Shown one piece after another: positions 25,000-39,619 of a stretch of DNA of 64,000 nt; within the stretch, counting starts at the first letter, position 1; every line of letters starts with the position of its first letter. The notes beneath the pieces were generated by a model. It saw only the letters and a list, made by a program, of their open reading frames with translations, did no database searches and was not told the DNA's origin. Origin of the DNA: Nereocystis luetkeana (taxonomy: Eukaryota; Sar; Phaeophyceae; Laminariales; Laminariaceae). The translations under genes were made by a program, and so were the position numbers. The stretch is taken from positions 11,589,938 to 11,653,937 of the forward strand of contig JARUPZ010000008.1 of the NCBI GenBank assembly GCA_031213475.1, in the 5' to 3' direction.

Positions 25000-27840
25000 A
25001 GCTTATGTATTCGCGGTATGTATGCAAGGTAGCAACAAGAAATGGGCGAGATGATGGCATGCAAGACAGTGACCCTGTCCCGAAACGAGCAATACTACAG
25101 TAGTTGGAACGTGAACAAAGCGCATGGATACCGACCAGGCTGGTAGCAACCGCGACAAATGGCTGCTCCGTGAGTCCCACGCTTCGGATGCGTCCTTGTC
25201 GTTGGAGCGTTGCAGCACTCATCACCCAAGCAAGGTTATCTCGAAAGAGCGAACCGAAGCCGGGGTCATTAAATTTGGTTTTTGATCGTCTGCGAACACG
25301 AGGGGTCGTCTGATTCTTGTGTTTGTCGTCGCTTTTACTTTGCAGCTCAACTCGGTGCCCGTCTGGATACACCGTGGGTATATCTCTCCCTCTCCTCCCC
25401 CCCCTATTTTATATAGGTTGGGTTGGCGTCGGTTGGCAACGGCACTGTAAAAAAAGCCGCTCCCTACGTGAGCTAGACAACCAGGGCACCTTTTTTTCAT
25501 ATTTATTTTTGCGGTCGCCCACAGCTAGTTGTCGAGTTAGATCATTTGTGGGAGGTAAAGACCCTTTACTCCGCACAAGGGAATTGGTCGTATCACGTAG
25601 TGTTCGAGGTAAGGCACCCAAGAGGCGGTTACATAGTACCCCCATTGCTGTATCTGGAAGTGCCTACACCGGAAATTAAACTAACGCACTGGAGCTGTCG
25701 TCCACATGCAAGCCCGCTTCACAAGCAGTTCTTAGTAGGATGCAGCTCACCCTTCATGCAACTCGCTGGACACCTCACGGCGCTTCGCGCTTGGTGCAAG
25801 CGATGTCTACCTGGTCGGTGAAAACCCAACATGCTCCGTCCCGGCATTGCAGGGATGCGAGGGTCTATGGCCATACGACTACGGCCATGCATGAGATCGA
25901 GTACATCTCTCCTATCGAGTGCACCCCCCCTCCTCTATACATGCCGCTACGTTTCTCGCGTACCAAGGGTATACGAGTATGGTTCCGCGCATTTCTCACG
26001 GCTCGTCGAGCTTCGTCGGATTGGGCTAACTCGTGCTCTTGTTGTAGATGCAGTGACGGAGCACGAAGAGTCGAGAATACTTGTCATTGGGTATTCAACA
26101 TTAATCCAACCACCGATTGCCAGCTCCATGAGGGGATACATGTAGAAGACCAGCACTAGCACTACCCACAATCACTACGTAGTATGCACAAATTTTGCAA
26201 CCGGTAGTCTCTCGTGTCTGGCTCTACTTCAATCTATCGAACTATGTTTCGGCACACACACGTCGTTGAAGCCTTGACTTACAGGTATATGTTGCATGGC
26301 GTCTCAGAACTCACCGTGCCGGCGCTACACAGCGGTGGGAATAACGCCAGGAGTCACGCAATAGCAGGGTCTACCCACATTTATGCAATACCAATCGCAT
26401 GACCACAACCCATGGCCGACATATGACGTCGCGCGAACACTTGTTGGCCCCCAGAACCTCATTCACGTGCTTCAGTCGTATTAGGGTGTGCTTCAAAGAT
26501 TCACACAGTGTGATTTCTACGACACACCGAAAAAGTCACACGTTCATTCGAAGGTTGGCGTCTAAACGATTGGATCGGGAACTAAGGTGTAGTCCCACCC
26601 AACCACTATAACCAGAGAGTCAGGCGCGAATTGCCCGAGATTTTGTTCCATGCACAGGAGCAAGAGACTTCATCTTCCTGGTTAGAGGGGGGGGGGGGTG
26701 TCACGGGGAGTCGGGGCGTATAATTCTTTCCGCACAGGAGGCATTAACAGTGCACCATAGAAGCACGCTTGAACTGATTTACACGGTATACTCTAAACAC
26801 ACGCTCTTGCACAATCGACCATTAAAAAACATTTCAGCGCAAGAAACGGAGTGACCTCTACAGTATATTTCGCGATAGATCCGTTCATCTACGATGGCGA
26901 AAATATATTCTCTAGACAACAACTCGTAAGCGACCGCAATATAAACAGAACAAACTGCCGTGCACGGCTGCACCGATACGAGACACAACCAGCAGTAACG
27001 TTGGACGGCTCTGCCCATACGTCGTGTATGTTAGTGATAGTGCCGCATAGTATGGGTGTAAGCGGAAAACAAGGCGAAGGGCGCCGTGGTTGATATGAAC
27101 CCCCTCCGATGTTGTTCAGATATGATCAATCACGACATCCAAGTCGAGCAGCGTAGCGGCAAATATTACTATGTCTCTAATCCATCCAATACTCACAGGA
27201 CGGCGGTACTGGAAGGTCGAAACTTCGGACCATCGGAGCATTGGAGCATCGGGGTAATTGCTCGTGACTACAACAGCAGTTGGACGTGAGGCGTATATAT
27301 CTTTAAATTCCTATGTGCGTCTCTACATATAGGGCGTCCGCTCTCACTACATAGGTAGGTCAAAAACTGAGGCTCGTTTTCACACGATAAATATACTAGC
27401 ATGACCGAAGAAAAGGCGGTCAGTGTCGGGTGCCTTGATAAATCCCATGAAGTCGGCCTTCCGTCAATGTTGGCAACCATTGAACAACTTGCGTTTCGAC
27501 GCAGCTTGATGTGTCGTACTCCGCTAGGGGGGGCCTTCTATACTGCCATAGTATCGTACTATCATACCCGCCTTTGGCTCTCGCAGTTGGTCGAAGGACA
27601 ACAGCAGTATCACATACGAGGCAAATAGCCGTTCTCATGGCGTCGAGCGTAAATACGGTACCAGTGTCGTGGAGGGTTTGAGAGTGTTTCGTCTCCTCTC
27701 ATATTGATGTATAACACGATGGTCAGGTTGACGCATCTCAGAGCTTTTGGAGACGGTTTACCGCCGTTCACTCACTACGTACAGCAGTACGTGTTATCAA
27801 ACCTCCGGGCACGCGTGTCGATAGATTTCGTTTAGATATG
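25000..27840. other. No gene recognised; one R3 copy
   Basis: Upstream of the first beta-helix exon that could be recognised. It should hold the missing 5' exons, but no minus-strand segment here combined splice signals with a beta-helix-like frame convincingly. The dispersed repeat R3 is at 25728-25895. Confidence 0.5.
25728..25895 (+). repeat. Dispersed repeat R3, copy 3 (full length)
   Basis: About 168 bp: TTCTTAGTAGGATGCAGCTC, CCTCACGGCGCTTCGCGCTT, GGTGCAAGCGATGTCTACCT, CATGCTCCGTCCCGGCATTG, GGATGCGAGGGTCTATGG. It is nearly identical to the copy at 44037-44205, which is in the opposite orientation. Confidence 0.85.
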
Positions 27841-27869
27841 CGAATAATGTGACTCGGCACTCACTCCTC

Positions 27870-28490
27870 CAATCAAGGCCTCCAATCAAGCCCTCCTGGT
27901 GTGTGCACTCTCTTATTTTAGCGGGTAAAGGTCTGACCGTCTCGAATAATGCCCTCGTGGGAGCCATGGCAGTTCCTTGGTCTTCTACATCTTCCACCAG
28001 GTCGGGTGGCACTAAGGTAATTGGGTTGCAGAAGGCTTACGCCGTTAGACCATTATCGAATCAGGCCATCGGTTGGTTGGTGTCGATACTATCTTTCGAC
28101 GCTATGATGATATGAAGCTATGGTATACCTGGCTGTAGAAAACACCGCCGATGTCGCCAGCGCAAGCGTAGCCCAAGACTTGACCATCTTCAATACTGTA
28201 GAACGCTGAACGAGGCGGGAGGGATCGTGTCAGGAGCTTTGCCTTATGCTGGTGTCCTGTTGGGTGTGCGGGAGAGGGGGTGGAGAAACTCGTCCACGTT
28301 GCCAGTGCAAGCACAGCCCACTACTCAATCATGTTCAAGGAGTATTCGGGAAATAAACCGAAGGGATGGTGTCAGGAGCTTGGCCGCGTGCGAGTGCTCT
28401 GGTGAGAGTGCCGGAGATGACAATCTTTATTTCCCTCGACACTAGGTAGGTGGGTCGTAGACATGACGTCACGCCGTAGTGCGGCCGTGG
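27870..28490. repeat. Left arm of a large imperfect inverted repeat
   Basis: Two blocks, about 27900-28020 and 28290-28480, recur in reverse complement and in consistent order at 32005-32110 and 31690-31870. In both arms a frame stays open over the block: ISGTLTRALARGQAPDTIPS here against ISGTLT-like VSGTLTRTLARGQAPDTIPS there, and PPDLVEDVEDQGTA against PPDLMEDVDDQGTA. Arms are separated by about 3.2 kb containing the TAG array. Confidence 0.75.
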
Positions 28491-29179
28491 GTTTGGCGTG
28501 GACAACGGCAATATTAATAGTCGCAGCACTAATTCTAAATGCCCAAACATATTAATGTCCCCCCAGTAGCAAGGGTGAGGTCTCTACCGAATGTGGAAGT
28601 CCCTCTCTCGTCCGCCCGTTTTTCTCTAAAAATCAAAAATAACGTAAGATACGTTTTAACAGACAAATCGGAAAAATGGGAACGAAGCCTAAAATGAGAA
28701 CCAAGCCGTATCTCCAGAACCATGAGGTGTATCAGAGAACCAAAATGATCCTGCGAAACCCCTTGGCCAGCCCTGTGAGAGGAGCTCGTCAGAACGGTCA
28801 TGCTCCATCTCGTGCCTTCGGGTGGGCGCAAAAAGCGATATACGCTGGCTCTATTGTGATTTCTCTAGATGCTGGCTACCGCGGCGATGCCGAGGACTTC
28901 CAGCCTGAGCGACAGCTCATTCGAAGGCTGCTGTACAGCCCCACAGGACTGTCAACTTTTTTTCTTGGAGTTGTACACAATTGGTTTGCTTTCTAAAAAA
29001 AAACGTCCGTTCCCATTTTTTGTTTCGTTCTCATTTTTCCGTTTTGTCTGTTTTTTCCCGCCGAACAAAATCAAGGAAAATACACGATCGACATTCTCTT
29101 TACGTGCCTGCATACACCAGTTTTGTACAAGTATGGCAGAGCGTCAGACCTCCGTGACATGCAGTTGTGACATGCAGCA

Positions 29180-30765
<1,586 letters not shown>

Positions 30766-31216
30766 AACGAATTAAGTTGAGGCACAAGGAAGGTTTCAGG
30801 GTTTTCCTGACACTCGGTTTGTGCGCGCGCATGGACAGAGAAACGTCGATGGCACATTCCCTTCAGGTTCGGGTTCGATTTCCAGAAAAAGACGACACGG
30901 TGAGATTAAAACAGTCCAGCGTATTTACAGCATTACAACATTTTATAGCAGCAAACCGATGGCAGGAGGAACCGAAGTGCGCCAGGCATAAGATGGTAGG
31001 ATTGGTACAGCTACGGTAGAGCAGCGCCATGTTATTGCTAGTAGAGTACCGAAGCAAGGTTACTAGGTTTGAATATCGCCATGTCTTCGCTACGGTAAGT
31101 CGAACCCGAACCCTAAGGGAACGTTGTTCGGTCCATATGCGCCCAACTCAATCCGTACTACTGTTACTATGTGGCAGGCGGCTGGCGCTCTGCCATACTC
31201 GTATTAACGTGGTGTA

Positions 31217-31445
31217 AACACACACATACCTTTTGTAGGACAGCCTATTTATAAGTGCTCTTGGTGGAAATAGTGTGGGATCATTACTACAATGGTGTGG
31301 ACTACTGTAGTTATTTCCCATCATTGATGTGAAGAACACACCCATACATTTTTGAGGGCAGACTATACTAAAATACTGTTTTTTGTGGAATAGTGTGGGA
31401 TCATTACTACAGTGACATGGAAAAAGAGGTAAGTATTTACTTCCC
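31217..31445. repeat. ~115-bp tandem duplication
   Basis: Copy 1 at about 31217-31332 and copy 2 at about 31333-31445. Both hold AATAGTGTGGGATCATTACT followed by ACA and a GG, and end near a TATTTCCC/TTTACTTCCC block. Confidence 0.75.
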
Positions 31446-31684
31446 AATTCGGGGACACGAAATCGATGGTGTTTTGCTTTTATTTTTTCAGCAAGAAAAC
31501 CGTTCTGAGGTTAATCTTGTTTACATTGAAAAGAAAAAGAACTAAAGGAAGGAGGGTAGTTCCAACTTCCCGTACAGGCCCCACGCGCGCCACTGGTGAT
31601 CAATCGGGTCTCGGGGTATTTACAGATGTATGTACATATAGACCTGCGAACGTAGGGATCGCCGTTGTTGACACAAAACCACAC

Positions 31685-32110
31685 CTGATGCCCTTTGGTG
31701 TGACGTCATGTCTACGACCCACCTACCTAGCGTCGAGGGAAATGAAGATTCCCGTCTCCGGCACTCTCACCAGAACACTCGCGCGCGGCCAAGCTCCTGA
31801 CACCATCCCTTCCGTTTATTTCCAGAATACTCCCTGAAGAGGATTGAGTAGTGCGGGCTGTGCTTGCACTGTGGCGAGGTGGGCGGTTTTCTCCACGGTA
31901 ACAACAGGTGTTCACGACACACGACCTCCTATCTTCGCACCTACCTGTGACGACGTGATTCGGTAATAATAGTCTCACGGCGAAAGCCTTTCGCAGCGCA
32001 AGTATCTTGATGCCACCCGACTTGATGGAAGATGTAGACGATCAAGGAACGGCCGTGACTCCCACACTGGAGGCGTTGTTCCTGACGGAGAGACCTTTAC
32101 CTTTTGCGAG
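31685..32110. repeat. Right arm of the large inverted repeat
   Basis: Reverse complement of blocks at 27900-28020 and 28290-28480. The alignment keeps indels mostly in multiples of three over the PPDL..EDV.DQGTA block, which hints at former coding constraint. Confidence 0.75.
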
Positions 32111-35100
32111 CGAACGTATGCTAGAAGTGCTTCATAGGACACGTTGAAGTCCGAGTCGCATTTTACGCAAATCGACACGTAGCCAGTTAAGCTACAGACG
32201 CGTGCTACGGTAGAGTTTTGCACGTTCTCGCAAAAAAGATTTCTGAATGAAGGGGCGGGTTCCTTAATAAAAAATCGTCGGAACTTCATTCTTGTCTTCT
32301 TGCAGTATTCTTGGATTATACGCTTAGACCATCGTATTGTTCAGCGGATATAGAGCACTTACACTTTCCTCCGAAATCTGGTTTTCGGTTAATTTTAGAA
32401 CTCCAGAAGGTCATTTGAGGAGACTCGAGAAAAGATTGGTGCACCTCCACCATTTCAACATGTATGTGTCTTTATGCGCAAAGTTTTGACGGCACGTGCT
32501 GTATGTATGAATTATGGAGTGAGCGGCGGCAGATGGTCCCCGGGAGCTCGGGATTTCATGCCCTTGCCAGAGGTGAGGACAGGAGAGGACATACGCGCGC
32601 CTTGCGGTGTTTTCGGTGTGTTAAAATGTGCTTACGTACAACACATGCCTCCTGCTACTCGACCTATCTATGTGCAGCTGCATCTTGCACATTTTTTTTG
32701 CAGGATGCTGGTCTTGTTGGTCAAGGCGGGCGGGTCTTTCGGCCGCCCGTCGTATGTATTCTTGGAAAAACGCCACGCCGCGTGACTGCCTCTGCCGACA
32801 TCGAGCCCCCCGAAGGGTTGGGGTTCGGGTTACGATTAGAGTTAGGGTTAGGGTCAGGCCTGGGGTTGGGTTGGTCTAGGTCCACGCGCAAGGTTGTGAA
32901 ATTGACGACACACGCCCGGCACAAAAGTTTTGTGCAGGATCCAGCTGCATATAGCGGGAGCCGCCTCCTGCCAGTTTTGTAATATCGAGCGTGGCAGATA
33001 AGCCTCGAGCCGAAAGCGGTGCACTATTCGAGTCCATTGTACTAGCTGAGGCTACCCGGGGGCAGCTGTATTAAGTAGTGTTTGGGACAGGGGCGCCTTC
33101 AGAGAAAAGGCCGCCGAACAACTTGCTTTCACGATTCAAAAACGGGGATCCCAGTAATAATCTACATATCATCCCCCCAGGACCGAGAGAGTGTTGTACG
33201 TACAAACAGTACTGCAGTACAAAAGCTTATTTTTCCCGAAATAAATATCGATTTTTCTTTTCTCTATCTATTAATAATAATAGTCGTTGATTGGACTGGG
33301 AAGATATTTTGTAAGAAACTAAAAGAGTACCTCAGCTGTGAGTTCAACCGATCGGGATCGATACTCAACTTTGCAAGCTGCGTGGACCGATCGCGCGTTT
33401 TCCATTATTTCCCTAGCGATTGACTACTGGCCGGTGACTCCCCTGAATGCTACCAGGGTCGGCGAGACGATAATACTTGTACCATTTCGTATATATCTTC
33501 AGAAACCCGAGACACAACGTGGATACGGCAACCCCGAAGCGCCCTGTCGCTCATGGGTCGTATAATGCCAGTATCACTAATCCGGGCGATTCCAAACTAG
33601 CGTGCCAAAAAGAGCCCACGGTTGGACCTCTGCGTTCGCCTTCCGTCGGGACGGCGAGCGTATACGTACAGCGGCGTGTACATACAGCAGAGCTGGATGC
33701 AGGAGACTTACCGCAGGGTCCTCGCTCTGCTGATAGACAGTCACACGTGAGATCTCTCCCACGTGTACAGCACATGTGTGCGCTGTTCCAGCACGGTGGG
33801 ATCATGCTGTTGTTGTTGTTTGTTGTTGTTGTTCTCACATTAACTCTCTGACGAAGGAGTCCGTGGTCACACAAAGGTGCTGGAGCCCTAGGAAGATCCG
33901 AAAAACAAAAAAAACGAAAATTCGGCTGCCTCAAAATACACGAGACGGAAAAAGCGCACACAAGATAAAACCAATGTGCAAAACTGAACTAACATGGCCG
34001 CGGGTATATTATCCTCTCAACTATAATATAGAAGAGTACCCCCGTTCCCACCACTTAGTACTAACCAACTCGTGGCTGCTGACTACAGCGGATGCTGTCT
34101 GAAGTGCTGCCTGCACCGTACGAAACGCACGGTAGTCGTGAAAACGAAAGAGGAACACACCTGCCTGCTATCTGGAGTGCTGTCAGAGTGAAGACTCGCG
34201 GATATGCAGTGAAAAAAGGAGCAATCGAACCTTACTACCACACGAACATCAACGATCGCCATCTCTTCCTGGACTGTCTGACACAAAAAGGTGCAGCACA
34301 GTTATGATACCACGTCCCTGATAATTGCGTAGGTTATTCCCCATGAAGGGTATACAACTCGTTAAACTACAAAGACCAGTGACGAGTACCGGTAGATACT
34401 ATTCTGCCTCGTGAAAAACAATACCAGGAAAAAAACAAACTATTACTGCTTCTCTCGTGATGATAGTGTGCGCGCAAATCATGGGTCTCCATGCACCGTC
34501 TTCCTGCCGCTCTTCATGGCCGCATCATCGCCTTGGCCCAATCCACCCGCTCCTTTGCGCGTGCACTCGTTGCCATTCACTTCCAGTCGTTTCCCTTTCT
34601 CCGTCATCCTGAAAAACAAAATGCTCCTCGCACTTGCGGTTCTGATCTGGGAAATAAAAATTCTCGCGCAGGGGGAGGTCAATCCGTCTCTTCCCCGCAC
34701 GTCGACGCTCAGTCTCCCTCCTCCCTCGTCGTCGAATCCAGCCTCCTACCGGCGCAATAGACTGTGCCGTAGTGTGGCCTGTGGTGGCGCCTGCCTCCGC
34801 GCACGGACACCCCGATTGAGCATTGCTGCTCTGCCGCAGCTGCCTAAAAAGACGCGCGAATCGTAGGTCTCCGTGCCTGACGCACCACGTACGACCCAAC
34901 TCTACTGCCGCCTGAGCCTCGCGGCCACAGGCAGCAGCAAGAAGGTATCACTCCTTGAGCGTGAGTCCGGCCTTACACCCGCCAGAAAGACCTACCCCAC
35001 TCGCTATTAGCCTGCTGGGGCATGCCTTGCAGCATTCCTTGCCGAGGCAGCGAGGGGAACGGAAGATATGTATACCTCCGGCACAGCAAAAATCCCTGCC

Positions 35101-35290
35101 AGAAATCGATAAAACCGACGACGGAATATTTGATTACCGACGTGCTAAAGTGACAGCGAACAAGCGAACCAACGTGAGCAGTAGACATGGTACTACCGAC
35201 GGAGTTACGAGACTGTCATATTACACACTGCAGAAAATTGCAAGAGTGCACCGCTGCAAAGCTGCAACACGCAGCACCCTCTTGCGTGAG
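32111..35290. other. No gene recognised
   Basis: Includes a G-rich, degenerate telomere-like patch at about 32815-32875 (GTTAGGGTTAGGGTCAGG). It also has a TTGTTGTT tract plus CTCACATTAACTC at 33808-33850, which recurs inverted at 47810-47850. Open frames of 100-150 codons at 34411-34899 overlap on both strands without a domain. Confidence 0.5.
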
Positions 35291-35451
35291 CTGTGACGTT
35301 CTCCATGTGGTCCACAGCCTTTGCGCATGCTCCGCCATTACACCCGCGCACGCTCGACGCCGCTCCGTCGTGGCGGTTGTGCGATTTTTGGCACCGAGAC
35401 AACAACCTCGACCTGGTTCGTGTCGACGGATTTCACAGCCATTTGAGGCCC

Positions 35452-38400
35452 ATGCGTTGGGGCGCGCGACAGCAGCAGTCAGCGGCTTCTCCCACTGGCG
35501 ATCATGGAGAGGACGGGGAAGAGGAGGACTCGCCCAGGGACAACTGCAACTCGCCGGTAAAGTGAATAGGGAAAGATAGCCGTACGGAAGCTATTCCTGA
35601 CGTTGGCCCGTTTGCACGAGCGGGTGTCATGTTCTTCTCGCAGCAGCAGTATTTCGTGATAGTACGTACGGGAACTCGAAGTCTGTCTGGTGTCCGTTTC
35701 CTGCGGCAGTAGAGACCACGTAAAATGGAGGGGCAGGCAAGCATCTCGTACACGGTCAAGTCGTATCGTACGTCGGAAGCACTCGGACGCCCACCGTAAG
35801 TTTTGTCAAAGCGTTTATCTCGGTCGCGCAAAGCTAACTCGCGGCAATATTGTTAGATCAGGTGCGGAGGTCTAAATCGTGCCTCGGATGCAACGTGATC
35901 AAGCATGGTACGAAACTGGCATGCAGTACTATCAATACTGCTGTTGTACTGCTGTAGAATACTGCTGTTCGTACAGCAGTTGTACTCGTCGCTCGTGCGT
36001 AGGCTGCTGCTGCTGCTGCTGCGCCTGCTGCTGCGTTATGGTTGTTGAAGTTTACGAACCCCAAGCCCCACTCCTACGCTCCCCATAGGAAACCCCACTT
36101 TGGGAAGACAAAAATCGAAAACGCAACGACTACAAGGTAAGAATATTATATTGTCAAATGACCATGTTCGCACTTCCCAAGCTTCCATGCTTTATCCTAC
36201 ATGTTCATTTAACGGTGTCGTAAACGCTTACCTGGTACATACAGACTCCTACCCGCGTACTTTACTGCTGGTGCCGTACTTTTATTTCACTACGTGTTAG
36301 TTCGCTGGCGAACAAGAGACGATTTGCTGACGAGGAACTTACATTGCTTCAAAATCCGTCCCGTGCCCGACGCAACAGCTTGACAACCCTCGTCTACCGG
36401 TGCCCAACGAATACCTGGCGGGTTGGGCCCTCACGCAAAACGACGAGGCGTGTCTCAAGCGGCTTCGAGAAACAATGACGTCCCTCCCTGCTGCTGCAGC
36501 AGCAGCCTCTTCCGAAGGTGGAGACTCGTCTCTGAAACCACGGCTGGCCGCATCGCAAGAGGGATCGGAGGGGCGAGGAGATAGGTTGTGGGGTGAAGCG
36601 ACAAGTGCGTTGATGGACCGGGTGGACATATCACGCGATGTCGACCAGAGGAGGTTGGCGGCGTCGCGCTATTGGCAGCGCCTGCAGGTGCGTACTTTGG
36701 TGACTGGTGTCATATTTGCCTAGCTTGCCCGCGCGGGGCGAATCGTTTCAGAATGTCGACGTGCAGCGCGATGGGTCCCTTCGGAGCAACCGAGGGAAGC
36801 CGGACAGGTTGAGTCTGGGCCAACAACGTTTTGACTAGGTGAAGCGCGTGCTTTCATGATACTGAAACGTTTTAGTCCTGCTGCAGATGAGCAGTTAGCA
36901 ACTCGATGCGAGTCGACGAGGAAAGAAAGTGCCAACCCTTGCCGCGATAAAAGTACCTTCCAAGGCACGTACCGTAGTTGGGAGGGAGGAGAAGTGCCCT
37001 CTTATGTGACCCCAGGTCTGACTTACGACTCTTCGATGGGCGGGAGTAGGAGCAAGAAGGGCGAGGATAACGAATGGAACAGGAAAAAGAAAAGAAACCA
37101 CAACTTGCTGACGGACCCGTTATCGTTCTAATGTGGTAGCCCGGGCAAAACTTATTCGCAAGTATTGTTTTGCCCCTGTAGTAGACACAACTTACGCAAA
37201 ACAAATCATGCCTCGCGCGCAACCTGGCCTTCTCCTTGCCACCAGTGGTGCACAGAGGTGCTATATATACCTGGTATAGGCTATGGAAAAGTGCTTCGAC
37301 AGGGAAAACAATATTCCTAGGGCACGAGGCCACGGGAAGAGATTCGGGCTGCCCGTCTAAGCCTAATCGACGCCAATGATGCTCACTAAACCCAACGGTG
37401 CACCCCGCCGCCTTTCTCATCCCGCTCGCCGAAAACCGAAAAAAAAACACCAACAGGAAACCCCGACAGCGGCGTCTTCTGTTGACGACGAGGTATCGGG
37501 GCTCTCGTGGGCAGACGTCAGTTCCCTCTTCGAACAAGACGCGGATTTCGTTCGGCGAGAAAGAGAGCGCTTGCTGGAAGAGGCCTCGATTTGTATTCCT
37601 GAGGGGTGGAGAGAGGACCGGACGTCGCGGGCTTGGGTAGCGAGCTACCGCCTCTCTGTCTTCGAAACCCGACGGCAAGCTCAGCTGTTTTTTTCGTGGG
37701 CCATCCCGGACGAAGGGTGCGTTTCTCGCTTGGAGGGTGGTATCCACGGTATGAATACCTTTTTGCCTGGTGGTATGGTAGGTTTCAGCCTATGAGATCC
37801 ATAAGGGTCGAATACGTCGTATGAATATCATCTGGAACGACCTCCTATATCAAATATTATTACGTCTTCGAAAATGTAAGGCATGCGGAAGGACAGACAG
37901 ACAGACAGACAGACAGACAGAAAAAAATGCAATTACCAAAACAGAGACTCAGTTCTGCACACTGAGAATACAGTAAGGCAATACCTGATATATAGTCAGC
38001 AAATTCATTGCGAACGCTTCAGCCCGCTTGGGACTTCGGAGCGAAAATTTCAAGGTTAGGTTCTGTAGGGTACCTACAGAACCATACCCGGGGAATTTGA
38101 TGATAGAAAGTAACGATTACAGCGACCATTGTGGCCGCTGCGTCGTTGGGGGGAGGTAATATAAATTGGTGTCCGAGTTGCGTACAAGGCAAGGAGTCCT
38201 ACGGCACGGCCGCAACACGATTCGCCTGTATTGCTGGGCGCATGATGCTATTACACTATCGATATCACCGAAAACGATTCTTGTTTAGGTCGCTCTCTGA
38301 ATGCCCCAAATTGGTCTATCGAAAGAAATCCGGATGAAATCTTTGCGTAGATCGTAGCGAAATTTTCATAGTTGGAGATTTGCATGACGCCTATGTGCTT

Positions 38401-39204
38401 GAGGCGGTGTGTTGAGCCTGAATTGTCATTCAATAACTTCGGAGTGCTCGTTTTGTATCGTTTTGCTTGTCTTTTTTTGCTTGGAGCACTGCCATCAATA
38501 AAGTAACAGAGTTTCAACCCCTCCCATTGTCTTGATTTCTCGCTGTTTACTGCGTCGCCCCCCCCAATTCTCCTGGTGCTTGCTGCAGAGCGTTGGACTG
38601 TATACTAGAGCCCAGCAAACGGGTGCTGGAGGTCGGGTCGGGTCTAGGCTACTGGGCATACCTTTTAAAGAAGCGGAGCGGGGACGATAGTCGAGTGCGC
38701 TGCTTGGACCCCTACGCGCCCGAAGCGCCAAACCCGTCTTCAAAGTCCACTGGAGGCTGCCCACCAGCGGGAAATCGTGAGGCGGTCTCGGCGCGGGGGG
38801 CTGACTTGAGTGCTAGCGAAGCCAGTGCGGCGGAGTCCATGTCGGAATTGGAAGCAGGGGTCGACGACGTGTGGTTTGGCAAAGGACGCGCGCCTTTCGT
38901 CCAAGCGGAGCGAGGATCGTTCGAGAAAATCGCCGAAGAACCCGGGCACTATCAGGCGTGGTCCCTGCTGGTTTGCTGGCCGAGCGACGGAGAGTGGCCG
39001 GAGGGCTGCTTGCGGGCCTTCCGAGGGGATGACTTCTTTTACGTGGGGGAGGCGGAGGGCGGGGCCACACGTATGCCCTGGCGGCTGCTGAGGGAAGAAT
39101 GGCGGCTAGAGAGGAGGGTGGACACACCTCGGTGGCCTGGCTTTAAGGACGCGCTGTGGTGGTACAGGAGGCGCGGCGCTGCACCCTTGCCACATGTCCC
39201 ATAG
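35452..39204 (+). CDS. SAM-dependent methyltransferase-like protein (four exons, first exon tentative)
   Basis: Proposed exons: 35452-35556 (tentative first exon), 36379-36687, 37457-37716, 38589-39204; total 1290 nt, 429 residues plus stop, all phases compatible. The last exon carries a class I methyltransferase glycine-rich motif (VLEVGSGLGYWAYLL), then an acidic position in CLDPYAP. Later come WSLLVCWP and FRGDDFFYVGE, and it ends shortly after WPGFKDALWWYRRR. The junction from 37716 to 38589 recreates WAIPDEGALD just before the glycine-rich motif, as expected for an uncharacterised eukaryotic family with 'WAIP.E.AL' preceding 'E.G.G.GYWA'. The family comparison is from memory. The middle of the protein is low complexity (polyalanine at about 36490-36510). 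Donors GTGCGT at 36688 and 37717 are good; the 37456 acceptor follows an A-rich stretch and is weaker. Substrate unknown. Confidence 0.75.
37893..37920. repeat. (GACA)n microsatellite
   Basis: Seven GACA units in the last intron of the methyltransferase-like gene. Confidence 0.9.
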
Positions 39205-39277
39205 ATCCCGTAGACTAAGAGGCGGGTATAGAGTTTAGCACCGAACCTTCGGCAGGTATATATACGCAGAGTGAGCC

Positions 39278-39600
39278 GGCATCCCCGGTGCCTTGGTAGG
39301 TAGGTGGTCCGCGTGCCTCAAGATCAATTTCGTGGGTTAAAGTCTCACCGAGTGCATGCTCGTAGGGACTTTTTCTTGCCCAAAAAAAAAACTGATGAGC
39401 GGAAAGCGCGCGAACGTGATTTTGCTACATTCGATGAAAATCGACGAGCAGTGGGAATGCTGAACCCTACGCGCGACAAAAAATAAAGGCACGTACCGGG
39501 GGGGGTAGAAAGGATGACACCTGTGACCACGGCTGGTCCAGAAGATCGCCGAGGGTAAAACCTCTTTCGAGTCAGGCTGGAAAGTGAAAAGTGACGATTC
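39278..39600 (+). mobile_element. tRNA-derived SINE, copy 1
   Basis: Homologous over about 320 bp to the reverse complement of 48052-48385. The head has GGTAGGTGGTCC and GTGGGTTAAAGTCTCACC, a mutated B box. The body contains GGAAAGCGCGCGA, GGGAATGCTGAACCCTACGC, GGCACGTACCGGGGGG, GACACCTGTGACCACGGCTG and GAGGGTAAAACCTCTTTCGA. It lies just 3' of the methyltransferase-like gene. Confidence 0.75.
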
Positions 39601-39619
39601 AAACAAACAAATAAACAAA

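Noticed and set aside
32815-32875. Interstitial telomere repeat
   Set aside because: Only two or three adjacent TTAGGG-like units within degenerate G-rich sequence; too short to call.
34411-34899. Overlapping open frames on both strands (about 150 and 124 codons)
   Set aside because: No domain, no convincing splice context, similar openness on both strands; left as unassigned.
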